DNA of 9,258 bases from Dehalococcoidia bacterium (GTDB taxonomy: Bacteria; Chloroflexota; Dehalococcoidia; Dehalococcoidales; UBA1222): NCBI GenBank assembly GCA_009776515.1, contig WRNP01000063.1:1-9258 (forward strand). Reading direction: 5' to 3'. The notes under the pieces were generated by a model. It searched no databases. It was not told where the DNA came from and worked only from the letters and a program-made list of their open reading frames with translations. Positions 1 through 6,191 of this stretch are shown piece after piece; position 1 is the stretch's first letter; each line of letters opens with the position of its first letter. The translations under genes were made by a program, and so were the position numbers.

Positions 1-95
1 ATCAGGTCGTTGTTGTCAAAGCATGACCCCAAATAGTCGAAAATGAGAATTGCCTCCAAATATCAACTGGTTTAGCGGTTTTTAGAGGTGACCTA
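1..95. other. Upstream region of trmO
   Basis: This short stretch ends with a good ribosome-binding site, AGAGGTGA at 84-91, four bases before the trmO ATG. A TTGTCA hexamer at 13-18 resembles a -35 box, but no acceptable -10 follows at the right distance, so I do not call a promoter. I see no coding sequence here. Confidence 0.4.
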
Positions 96-566
96 ATGTC
101 GAATGCAAAAGGCTCAAATACTAACAATTTTAAGGGCTTCGTACCTATCGGACGGGTGCATAGCCCGATAAAGAGTACGCCAAAACCAGAGTACGACTGG
201 CGGGATGTCATTTCTGAAATTATCATTGCTCACCCTCTCGCCCTCGGCCTCGCAGGGCTGGAAAGGTATTCCCATATCATCGTCATCTACTGGGCACACC
301 AGGCGACCGACCCCTTGGATATGGCGCTACGGGTGCACTACCGCGGGAATCCCAAGCTCCCTATAGTAGGCGTCTTTGCATCCCGCTCGCCTTACCGCCC
401 CAACCCGCTCGGGCAAAAGGTAGCCGAGCTGTTGGAAATAACGAGTGATGTCCTTCGGGTCAGAGGATTGGATGCCTTGGACGGTACGCCAGTGCTGGAC
501 ATCAAACCTTTCATCCCCGATTACGATGCTCCGGAGGGCGCGACCGCACCGCGATGGGAAAATTAG
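96..566 (+). CDS. trmO: tRNA (N6-threonylcarbamoyladenosine-37) methyltransferase, TrmO/TsaA family
   Basis: The 156-residue product matches the TrmO (TsaA/YaeB, UPF0066) family. Characterised members use S-adenosylmethionine to methylate t6A37 to m6t6A37 in threonine tRNA in the cytoplasm. Visible family motifs are a GLxGLExYSH block at 51-60 followed by a WAHQ stretch, the SAM-binding signature SRSPYRPNPLG at 96-106, and the LDGTPVLDIKPFIP block at 128-141. The length is near that of the single-domain family core; longer members such as E. coli TsaA carry a C-terminal extension that is absent here. The ATG at 96 is preceded by AGAGGTGA with a four-base gap, which supports the start. The gene overlaps the following glycosylase gene by 13 bases, suggesting translational coupling. 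The family assignment is firm; methylation of threonine tRNA here is inferred from homologues. Confidence 0.93.
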   Translation: MSNAKGSNTNNFKGFVPIGRVHSPIKSTPKPEYDWRDVISEIIIAHPLALGLAGLERYSHIIVIYWAHQATDPLDMALRVHYRGNPKLPIVGVFASRSPYRPNPLGQKVAELLEITSDVLRVRGLDALDGTPVLDIKPFIPDYDAPEGATAPRWEN

Positions 567-1210
567 CCCCTGCCCTTCGCAAGGTTCACGACCTACTCCT
601 GGCAACCTACGGTCCGCAGCACTGGTGGCCCGGCGAAACTCCCTTTGAGATCATGGCGGGAACCATCCTCACGCAAGCAGCGTCCTGGGGCAATGCGGAG
701 AAAGCCATTGCTAATTTAAAGCGCGCCGGCGCACTTTCGCCTCAGGCCATCCGCGATTTGCCAATGAGCGAACTCGCCACACTGCTCTATCCTTCGGGTT
801 GCTACAACGCCAAGGCTGAGAAACTCAAGGCGCTTGCGGCGTGGCTAGGAAACGCCGGTGATCGCCCGGAAATAGCCTTTGGGAAGAATACGGCCACACT
901 GAGAAAAGAGCTTCTCGCAGTGCACGGCATCGGCCCCGAGACCGCCGATTCCATCCTGCTCTACGCCGCTACCAAGCCTGTTTTTGTCATTGACACCTAT
1001 ACGCGCCGCATCATCCATCGCCTAGGGCTAGGCTCGAGAGATGAGAAGTACGATGTCCTCCAGCAACTCTTTATGGGCAACCTGCCTGTCAAGGCCGCCC
1101 TATACAACGAGTACCATGCCCTGCTGGTACGTCTAGGCAAAGAAGCATGCCGCACGACACCGCATTGTGACCGTTGCACCCTTGCTGAGTTGTGCCCTAA
1201 GAAGACTTAA
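554..1210 (+). CDS. Endonuclease III-superfamily DNA glycosylase, COG2231/MagIII-like
   Basis: The 218-residue protein is a HhH-GPD base-excision-repair glycosylase with a C-terminal iron-sulfur motif. The N-terminal ILTQAASW block (38-45) followed by NAEKAIANLK (47-56) resembles the COG2231 group, which includes the 3-methyladenine glycosylase MagIII of Helicobacter pylori. The helix-hairpin-helix is VHGIGPETADSILLYA (123-138). The catalytic aspartate is D147 in VIDTYTRR. Where bifunctional endonuclease III has its Schiff-base lysine (GVGxKTA), this protein has E129, so it is probably a monofunctional glycosylase without strong lyase activity. Cysteines 199, 205, 208 and 214 (C-x5-C-x2-C-x5-C) fit a [4Fe-4S] cluster, with first spacing one residue shorter than the x6 of endonuclease III. 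The ATG lies inside trmO with no close Shine-Dalgarno; GGAGG at 533-537 is rather far upstream. Lesion specificity cannot be read from sequence. Confidence 0.88.
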   Translation: MGKLAPALRKVHDLLLATYGPQHWWPGETPFEIMAGTILTQAASWGNAEKAIANLKRAGALSPQAIRDLPMSELATLLYPSGCYNAKAEKLKALAAWLGNAGDRPEIAFGKNTATLRKELLAVHGIGPETADSILLYAATKPVFVIDTYTRRIIHRLGLGSRDEKYDVLQQLFMGNLPVKAALYNEYHALLVRLGKEACRTTPHCDRCTLAELCPKKT

Positions 1211-1902
1211 ACTTTCGCCTCATCAATCTGCTCCCGACGTAGCCATAATTCGCGGTCGCGGATGTCGCGGTCGAAGAGGAGGCGGTTAATTATAAGCTCA
1301 GCGGCGGGCGTAGTGCGGCTAAGCTCGGAGCGGTGGTGAATCAAGCGGCGTGCAAAGGCAATAAGAGTGATTGCCGCAAAACCCAGCGTAAGCGCTTCTT
1401 TCTCTTCAATGCCAAGCGGCCCGGCGAGAAACCAGCCCAGGAAAGGCAATAAAAAAACCACAATGAATACCCCCAGCCCATGCTGTTTAAATGGTGCAAA
1501 GAGATAAGACCCCACCAGAATGATAATTCCCACCAGCGGTGCCAAGGCAAGAACGACCCCCAAGCTGGTGGCGATGCCCCGTCCGCCTTGGAAACCCAAG
1601 AAGACCGGCCAGTTGTGGCCAATGACCGCAGCAAGGCCCGATGCCGCCTGCATACCAATATCCAGCCCCACAAGGCTGGCAACCCACACCGACAAGGCTC
1701 CCTTGCCCACATCAAACAGCAAGACCGGCAGGGCAATCCATTTGGAGACAGAGTGGAGTACATTGGAGGAACCTACACTGCGGGTGCCAACTTTGCGTAG
1801 GTCAACGCCACCACACCAACGTGCCGCCAAGTATGCCGACGGTACTGAGCCCAATAAATAGGCACCTAAAAACACCAAACTGAAGATAAGCCAGACGTTC
1901 AT
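1207..1902 (-). CDS. plsY: Divergent PlsY-type glycerol-3-phosphate acyltransferase, membrane protein
   Basis: PlsY transfers an acyl group from acyl phosphate to glycerol-3-phosphate, the first step of phosphatidate synthesis, in the cytoplasmic membrane. This 231-residue protein is hydrophobic with several membrane spans and has PlsY landmarks in order: GSVPSAYLAAR (18-28), a motif-1 counterpart GTRSVGSSNVLH (39-50), DVGKG (64-68), and GHNWPVFLGFQGGRGIATS (95-113). Key positions differ from the usual family: motif 1 is normally GSGNxGATN, the glycine-rich motif is normally FKGGKGVAT, and the usual HRxNI near the C terminus reads HRSEL (190-194). A charged tail of about 40 residues follows. 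The start has GGAG a few bases upstream and lies 19 bases after the PHP stop, so the two are probably cotranscribed. The fold is confident; classical PlsY activity is less certain given the substitutions. Confidence 0.85.
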   Translation of the reverse strand: MNVWLIFSLVFLGAYLLGSVPSAYLAARWCGGVDLRKVGTRSVGSSNVLHSVSKWIALPVLLFDVGKGALSVWVASLVGLDIGMQAASGLAAVIGHNWPVFLGFQGGRGIATSLGVVLALAPLVGIIILVGSYLFAPFKQHGLGVFIVVFLLPFLGWFLAGPLGIEEKEALTLGFAAITLIAFARRLIHHRSELSRTTPAAELIINRLLFDRDIRDRELWLRREQIDEAKV

Positions 1903-1921
1903 CTCTCCTCTGTACTCCTCT

Positions 1922-2755
1922 CTAAGCTTCTATCCCTCGTTGACGCGCTAGGGCGAAGAGGTTTTCCGCCACAGCCTGCGGTACGTCCGCCTCGCCCAGC
2001 ATAACCTCAGTAGACTCAATGCCGTGATAGTCGGTGCCGCCTGTAGCTATCAGACGGTGGCACCCTGCCAAATTTGCCAATTCCTGACGTGTCTCTAGGG
2101 AATAATCTTTGTAATATACCTCAAGCCCCGCAAGCCCAGCTGTGAGCAACTCCGGCAAAAGCCCTTCCAAATCCAAGGTGGTGGGATGTGCCAACACCGG
2201 AATGCCCCCATAGCGCAATATAAGTTCTACAGCTTGTGCTGGGGAAAGCTTGTGACGCTCCACGTATGCTGGGCCGCCATGGCCAAGGTATTTATCAAAG
2301 ACCTCACGGAAATCACGCACGTACCCTTTCTCCATGATGGCTTGGGCGATGTGCGGTCGCCCGATGCTACCCGCGCCGGCAATCTCCTGCACCCGCACGA
2401 GATTGATGTCCATCCCCAATCCCTGGAGCTTGGCTACCATCGCTCTGGCACGCTCCCCGCGCGAGTCTTGAAGAACTTTTAACTCACTTGCCAGCTCTTG
2501 GCTGTCATACCTAATGAAGTAACCCAGAACGTGCACCTCGTTGCCGGGAGCATGGCTGGAAAGCTCAATGGCCGGAATTAGATGCACGTCAGGGTGCTCA
2601 CGCACCGCCTCCATGGCAGTATTGATGCCCGCCACCGTATCATGGTCAGCAATGGCAAGCAGCTTCACGCCTTGGGAGACAGCGAGTTTCACGAGCTCTG
2701 CTGGGGAAAGCCTGCCGTCCGAGGCATTGGTATGAACATGAAGGTCTATCTTCAT
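1922..2755 (-). CDS. PHP-domain metal-dependent phosphoesterase (COG0613, TrpH/YciV-like)
   Basis: The 277-residue protein belongs to the PHP family near E. coli YciV (RNase AM) and the 3',5'-nucleoside bisphosphate phosphatases. These enzymes hydrolyse nucleotide phosphates or degrade short RNA with a trinuclear metal centre. Candidate metal ligands are all present: H6, H8 and D13 in DLHVHTNASDG (4-14), D37 and H38 in IADHDT, E64 in PAIELS, H75, H135 in GRPHIA, H190 in LAHP, and D242 and H244 in GTDYHG. The insert between residues 80 and 190 matches the usual family layout. The start ATG has a modest purine-rich AAGAGAG just upstream. It sits downstream of ymdB, separated by 64 bases that hold a weak terminator-like hairpin, and upstream of plsY. 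Which substrate it uses (bisphosphate nucleotide, RNA 5' end or other) is not determined by these motifs. Confidence 0.9.
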   Translation of the reverse strand: MKIDLHVHTNASDGRLSPAELVKLAVSQGVKLLAIADHDTVAGINTAMEAVREHPDVHLIPAIELSSHAPGNEVHVLGYFIRYDSQELASELKVLQDSRGERARAMVAKLQGLGMDINLVRVQEIAGAGSIGRPHIAQAIMEKGYVRDFREVFDKYLGHGGPAYVERHKLSPAQAVELILRYGGIPVLAHPTTLDLEGLLPELLTAGLAGLEVYYKDYSLETRQELANLAGCHRLIATGGTDYHGIESTEVMLGEADVPQAVAENLFALARQRGIEA

Positions 2756-2770
2756 ATCTCTCTTGAAATT

Positions 2771-2798
2771 AAAAACAGGAGCCTACAAAAGAACCTGT
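2771..2798 (-). terminator. Weak terminator-like hairpin between ymdB and the PHP gene
   Basis: On the minus strand ACAGG (2798-2794) pairs with CCTGT (2779-2775) across a 14-base loop and is followed at once by a T run (2775-2771). Two G-T wobbles could lengthen the stem. The stem is short, so partial read-through into the PHP gene is likely. It could set a lower level of the PHP and plsY genes relative to ymdB. Confidence 0.4.
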
Positions 2799-2819
2799 CT
2801 CGCATCCCGCCTTGTTCTT

Positions 2820-3593
2820 CTAAATATCGACTTCTCGGTATATTCTCTCAATTCCCCGAGCCTTGCCTGTTGCTGTATCAACATCCACCAACACCGCATT
2901 GAAAATGATGCGTTTATCCGCTGCTACTGCAAGACGATGGGGGATCTGGAGCAGGAAACGCTCAACGACACTCTGGACATTGCCCCCGATGACCGAGTTT
3001 TTAGGTCCCACCATACCAATGTCGGTCACATAAGCCATCCCATTGGGAAAGACCTGGGCATCAGCGGTAGCCACATGAGTATGGGTACCCAACACAGCAG
3101 AGACACGTCCGTCCAAATAGTGCCCCATGGCCACCTTCTCCGAAGTGGCCTCAGCATGAAAGTCAACAACGATGACCTTTACATCCCGTGGAAGCTCGCC
3201 CAAAAGTTTGTCCATGGCCCGAAAAGGACAATCGTAAGCATTCATGTAGGTGCGCCCGATCAGATTGACTACAGCCGTCCCGCCTTGTACCACATAGCCC
3301 CGCCCCGATACCTCCGGCGGGTAGTTTAGGGGTCGGATTACCGGACAGGGTCCATCTAAATACTCATATATTTCTTTCTGCGCCCAGACGTGATTGCCAG
3401 AGGTTATAACATCCACTCCGCAGGTAAAAAGATCGTCGGCAATAGCCGGTGTTATGCCTATGCCGCCGGCGGTATTCTCACCGTTAGCCACAATAAAATC
3501 AAGGCCGTAATAGTCTTTAAGCTCAGGCAACAATGCCTGCACGGCATCACGCCCTGGCTTGCCGATGATGTCGCCAATACCTAATATTTTCAT
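2820..3593 (-). CDS. ymdB: YmdB-family metallophosphoesterase (TIGR00282)
   Basis: The 257-residue protein matches the calcineurin-like family of Bacillus subtilis YmdB, a phosphodiesterase active on cyclic nucleotides including 2',3'-cAMP and linked to biofilm decisions; the E. coli gene of the same name is unrelated. Metal-site motifs are GDIIGKPGR (7-15), ANGENTAGG (36-44), GNHVW (66-70), DFHAEATSEK (144-153), where H146 lies, and GTHTHVATAD (169-178). Length is close to that of B. subtilis YmdB. It lies 216 bases after rny, the usual partner of ymdB in Firmicutes. No Shine-Dalgarno precedes the ATG at 3593, and a promoter-like sequence ends eight bases before it, so translation from a nearly leaderless mRNA is plausible. 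The family call is firm; the physiological substrate is not known. Confidence 0.93.
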   Translation of the reverse strand: MKILGIGDIIGKPGRDAVQALLPELKDYYGLDFIVANGENTAGGIGITPAIADDLFTCGVDVITSGNHVWAQKEIYEYLDGPCPVIRPLNYPPEVSGRGYVVQGGTAVVNLIGRTYMNAYDCPFRAMDKLLGELPRDVKVIVVDFHAEATSEKVAMGHYLDGRVSAVLGTHTHVATADAQVFPNGMAYVTDIGMVGPKNSVIGGNVQSVVERFLLQIPHRLAVAADKRIIFNAVLVDVDTATGKARGIERIYREVDI

Positions 3594-3601
3594 ACAAGCT
3601 T

Positions 3602-3631
3602 ATTATGCCATGCAAACGGGAAAATGGGCAA
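3602..3631 (-). promoter_or_regulatory. Candidate sigma-70 promoter for ymdB
   Basis: Reading the minus strand, TTGCCC (3631-3626) and CATAAT (3607-3602) are separated by 18 bases. The -10 is preceded by TG in the extended -10 position (TGGCATAAT). Only eight bases lie between the -10 and the ymdB ATG, so the predicted start of transcription falls within a few bases of the start codon. This is pattern matching, not evidence of activity. Confidence 0.45.
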
Positions 3632-3642
3632 TGCGAGCAGTT

Positions 3643-3667
3643 GGTGATATGGTGTTAACACATCACC
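3643..3667 (-). promoter_or_regulatory. Nine-base-pair hairpin or palindrome just upstream of the ymdB promoter
   Basis: On the minus strand a nine-pair stem (one G-T pair) closes on a seven-base loop. It contains GTGTTAACAC, a ten-base perfect palindrome, at its centre. No T run follows on the minus strand, so it is a poor terminator. It could be a protein-binding site next to the promoter at 3602-3631, or an mRNA structure if transcripts come through from rny. Confidence 0.35.
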
Positions 3668-3700
3668 CTTTAATGCCGTATCGTCCGTAAAAACCTTGCT

Positions 3701-3750
3701 TATAAGAAAGCTGCCCCTCCTATTTTTCGAAAGGACAGCCTTCCTAAAAA
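3701..3750 (-). promoter_or_regulatory. Two competing hairpins downstream of rny, one terminator-like
   Basis: On the minus strand a first hairpin uses 3750-3723: TTTTT and GGAAGG pair with CCTTTC and AAAAA around a CTGT loop, with one mismatch. A second uses 3742-3707: AAGGCTGTCCT pairs with GGGGCAGCTTT (11 pairs, three wobbles) around a 14-base loop, and is followed by TTTCTTATA, like a Rho-independent terminator of rny. They share bases 3723-3742, so only one can form at a time. Several G-U pairs would be A-C mismatches on the plus strand, so the fold favours minus-strand RNA. The pairing is seen directly; a switching role is inference. Confidence 0.4.
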
Positions 3751-3809
3751 CCACTTCGCCACCCAGGCATCCGGGGTTCTTCGCAACTACACTCTCCGGA
3801 GTGGATGCT

Positions 3810-5348
3810 CTATTTCGCGTAGTCCGTCGCCCGCGTCTCTCGGATAACCGTAACCTTGATCTGACCGGGATACTCAAGGTTGTCTTCAATCTTCTTCACA
3901 ATGTCCCGTGCCAGCCGTAACGATGATAAGTCGTCTATCTGTTCGGGCTTGACCAGAATGCGAATCTCGCGTCCAGCCTGGATAGCATAGCTCTTATCCA
4001 CCCCCGTAAAGCTGTCAGCAATCTCCTCGAGGCTCTTCAGCCTCTTGAGATAGTTCTCCAGAGACTCACGGCGTGCCCCAGGACGAGCAGAGGAAATAGC
4101 ATCCGCCGCTGAGACGATAAATCCCCAGAAGCTTACATCAATGGTATCCAGGTGATGCTCAGCAACACCCTTAACGACGTCTTTGCTTTTATCCCACTGC
4201 TTAACCAGGTCGGCACCAATAGCGGCGTGGGTCCCCTCCACCTCGCGGTCTACCGCCTTGCCGATGTCATGCAGTAGGCCAGCTTTCTTGGCGACATTGA
4301 CGTTGCCCCCCAATTCAGCAGCGATCATACCAGAAAGACTGGCGACCTCAAGTGAGTGTGCCAACACATTCTGTCCATAGCTCGTGCGGTATTTGAGCCG
4401 CCCTAATAGCTTGATAAGTTCGTGGTGTAATCCGTGTACCCCCACCTGATAGGCAGCCTGCTCTCCAGTGGAGAATATTGTAGCCTCGACCTCTTCGCGA
4501 GCCTTGGCGACTAGTTCCTCGATGCGAGAAGGATGGATACGCCCATCCAGGATTAGCTTGTTGAGTGCCTGTTTGGCAATCTCACGCCTGACCGGATCAA
4601 AGCTTGAAATGGTAACAGCCTCCGGCGTGTCGTCCACAATAAGATCAACCCCTGTGGCTTGCTCTAGAGCACGGATGTTGCGCCCTTCACGCCCAATGAG
4701 GCGGCCTTTCATTTCATCGGTAGGCAAGGGCACGGTGGAGGAAGTGGTCTCTGCCACAACCTCCGAAGCATTACGCTGGATAACGTGCGCTAGGATGCCT
4801 CGGGCTCGCTCTTCAGCTTCATCCCTGATCTTTATCTCCCACTCACGCAGGCGCCGCGACTCCTCCTGCTTGAGTTCGCTTTCCATTTGGGCAAGAAGGA
4901 GCTGCTTGGCATCGTCGGTGCTTAGGCGAGCGATCGCCTCAAGCTCCTTGATCTCTTGCGCCTTCAGTTCTGAAAGCTGACTCTTAACTGCCTCAACCTC
5001 TTTCTCCTTAGCAGTCATCTGGCGCTCGCGGGTCTCGGCCTCCTCTATCTTGTGGTCCAGGTGCCCTTCTTTCTGCGCCAAGCGATTCTCCATGCGTTGG
5101 AGCTCCATGCGACGCTCGCGAGCTTCGTTTTCGGAGGAGGCACGCACCTTGTCAATTTCCACCTTGGCCTCGTTAACTACTTCCTTGCTTTGGTTGCGGG
5201 CTTCGGCCACAATGCGTACGGCACGCTTCTGGGCAGCCCGGATCTGGCGGCTGGCCATGAAACCACGCGACATGAAGACAATCATGCCACCCAGGACGAC
5301 GCCGATTACAAACGTCATCAACATGGCCGCAAGTTGCACTGGTGTCAT
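3810..5348 (-). CDS. rny: Ribonuclease Y, membrane-anchored endoribonuclease
   Basis: RNase Y starts decay of many mRNAs in bacteria that lack RNase E and is held at the inner face of the cell membrane. The 512-residue product has the standard layout: an N-terminal membrane helix at about 4-26, a charged coiled coil at about 35-200, a KH RNA-binding domain with GRLIGREGRNIRALE (215-229), and an HD domain with H331 and the catalytic LLHDIGKA at 358-365 (H360, D361). EHHLD at 397-401 and a C-terminal domain follow. Length is typical for the family. The ATG at 5348 has AAGGGGA ten bases upstream. Just before that is an 11-pair hairpin that could compete with pairing of the Shine-Dalgarno region. 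The gene lies 138 bases after recX with only a weak terminator between, and upstream of ymdB, its frequent neighbour. Confidence 0.97.
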   Translation of the reverse strand: MTPVQLAAMLMTFVIGVVLGGMIVFMSRGFMASRQIRAAQKRAVRIVAEARNQSKEVVNEAKVEIDKVRASSENEARERRMELQRMENRLAQKEGHLDHKIEEAETRERQMTAKEKEVEAVKSQLSELKAQEIKELEAIARLSTDDAKQLLLAQMESELKQEESRRLREWEIKIRDEAEERARGILAHVIQRNASEVVAETTSSTVPLPTDEMKGRLIGREGRNIRALEQATGVDLIVDDTPEAVTISSFDPVRREIAKQALNKLILDGRIHPSRIEELVAKAREEVEATIFSTGEQAAYQVGVHGLHHELIKLLGRLKYRTSYGQNVLAHSLEVASLSGMIAAELGGNVNVAKKAGLLHDIGKAVDREVEGTHAAIGADLVKQWDKSKDVVKGVAEHHLDTIDVSFWGFIVSAADAISSARPGARRESLENYLKRLKSLEEIADSFTGVDKSYAIQAGREIRILVKPEQIDDLSSLRLARDIVKKIEDNLEYPGQIKVTVIRETRATDYAK

Positions 5349-5357
5349 TATATTTAA

Positions 5358-5399
5358 TCCCCTTCTCTACCGTCCCCCCGGGGATACTAAGGAGACGGT
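5358..5399 (-). promoter_or_regulatory. RNase Y leader: hairpin with alternative pairing to the ribosome-binding site
   Basis: On the minus strand ACCGTCTCCTT (5399-5389) pairs with GGGGGGACGGT (5379-5369) over a nine-base loop, giving 11 pairs with three wobbles. The Shine-Dalgarno AAGGGGA (5364-5358) is then free. Alternatively TCTCCTT from the left arm can pair with AAGGGGA (seven pairs, one wobble), which would hide the ribosome-binding site. The two folds exclude each other because they share that arm. A control role is inferred. Confidence 0.4.
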
Positions 5400-5454
5400 C
5401 AAACAAATTATTAGTAATCGGCCCCAACCATCAGCTATGCCGCCTACGAGCGGC

Positions 5455-5478
5455 AAAAAACCCAGGTCAGGAACCGAG
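5455..5478 (-). terminator. Weak terminator-like hairpin after recX
   Basis: On the minus strand, nine bases after the recX stop, CTC-GGT (5478-5473) pairs with ACC-GGG (5467-5461) with one bulged base and a five-base loop. Six T residues follow (5460-5455). The stem is short, so read-through to rny is expected. A second hairpin, TGCCGC/GCGGCA with a six-base loop (5455-5438), follows immediately but has no T run. Confidence 0.35.
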
Positions 5479-5486
5479 AACTTGCC

Positions 5487-6104
5487 TTACATCTGTGCCT
5501 GCCACAGCTTGTTTATGGTTACCTTAATAACTTCATAATTATAACCGCGCCGTTTTAAATAGTCACCCAGACGGCGGTAAAAGGTGTCGTAATCAGCCCC
5601 CTTGAGCGTCTTGGCTTTTTTCTCACCTGCTTGAAGGGCGCTGGCTTCGTCATCCATGTCGGCGGTGGCTGAGTTTACGGCATCGACTGCCACGCCCTTG
5701 CGCCGGAGCTCCAGGCCCACAAGGGCACGGCTACGCGGACGGAAAGCATCGCGATTATCCCGCCAGAAGCGAGCAAATTCGGCATCATCCAACAACCCGC
5801 GCGCTGTAAGGTTGGCCAAGACCTGCGCTGTCGTATCCTCGTCAAAGTGCTTACGGGCAAGCTTCTGCGCCATTTCTTGGCGCGAGTATGGGCGATGTCC
5901 AAGCGCACGTAGAGCCGCCGCTTGGGCACGCTCACGCTCATTGGCGCGTAGCAGGGTCTCAAGCTCATCCTCGCTCAGGCATTGTCCTTCTTTCAGATGC
6001 ATAGCCACCTCCGGCTCTAAGCTGAACGCATAGCGCCCATCGAGATCGACACGCATACACGGGTACAGCCCTGAGGTCTGCACAAGTTTGGTAATGGTTG
6101 GCAT
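5487..6104 (-). CDS. recX: RecX regulatory protein
   Basis: RecX binds RecA filaments and modulates their growth and activity. From the ATG at 6104 the protein has 205 residues, a usual RecX size, and is rich in arginine and alanine helices. Recognisable parts are ALRALGHRPYSRQEMAQKL, a typical first three-helix repeat, then LLDDAEFARFWRDNRD with RPRSRALVGLELRRKGV, the most conserved RecX segment, and a C-terminal YLKRRGYNYEVI repeat. The frame is open back to a TTG at 6116, but that codon lies in the T tail of the terminator after recA, so I prefer the ATG twelve bases on. The Shine-Dalgarno there (GTGGA) is weak. recA lies directly upstream on the same strand, the common arrangement. Expression probably depends on read-through of that terminator. 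Confidence 0.92.
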   Translation of the reverse strand: MPTITKLVQTSGLYPCMRVDLDGRYAFSLEPEVAMHLKEGQCLSEDELETLLRANERERAQAAALRALGHRPYSRQEMAQKLARKHFDEDTTAQVLANLTARGLLDDAEFARFWRDNRDAFRPRSRALVGLELRRKGVAVDAVNSATADMDDEASALQAGEKKAKTLKGADYDTFYRRLGDYLKRRGYNYEVIKVTINKLWQAQM

Positions 6105-6113
6105 AATTATCCA

Positions 6114-6146
6114 CAAAAAACAAGCCGAGGCTTAGCCCCAGCTTGT
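6114..6146 (-). terminator. Strong Rho-independent terminator between recA and recX
   Basis: On the minus strand ACAAGCTGGGGC (6146-6135) pairs with GCCTCGGCTTGT (6131-6120), giving 12 pairs including two G-T wobbles, with a TAA loop. A run of T residues follows (6120-6115). It lies 45 bases after the recA stop and ends about ten bases before the recX ATG. In E. coli a terminator between recA and recX likewise limits recX expression by partial read-through. Confidence 0.85.
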
Positions 6147-6191
6147 TCGTCTAGTGAAAAGACAACCGCCCCATCTTGCGATGGACAGATC

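Noticed and set aside
3590..3889. Minus-strand open frame between rny and ymdB, ending in an ATGA overlap with the ymdB start
   Set aside because: The four-base overlap looks like coupling, but the only ATG lies inside rny, the best later start is a GTG without a ribosome-binding site, and the region is better explained by hairpins and a promoter. No family resemblance is seen.
4468..4980. Long plus-strand open frame opposite rny
   Set aside because: It is the antisense shadow of the RNase Y coiled-coil and KH region, with serine- and arginine-rich composition typical of such shadows.
6105..6116. TTG start extending recX by four codons
   Set aside because: The codon lies in the T tail of the recA terminator and the added residues match no RecX feature; the ATG at 6104 is preferred.
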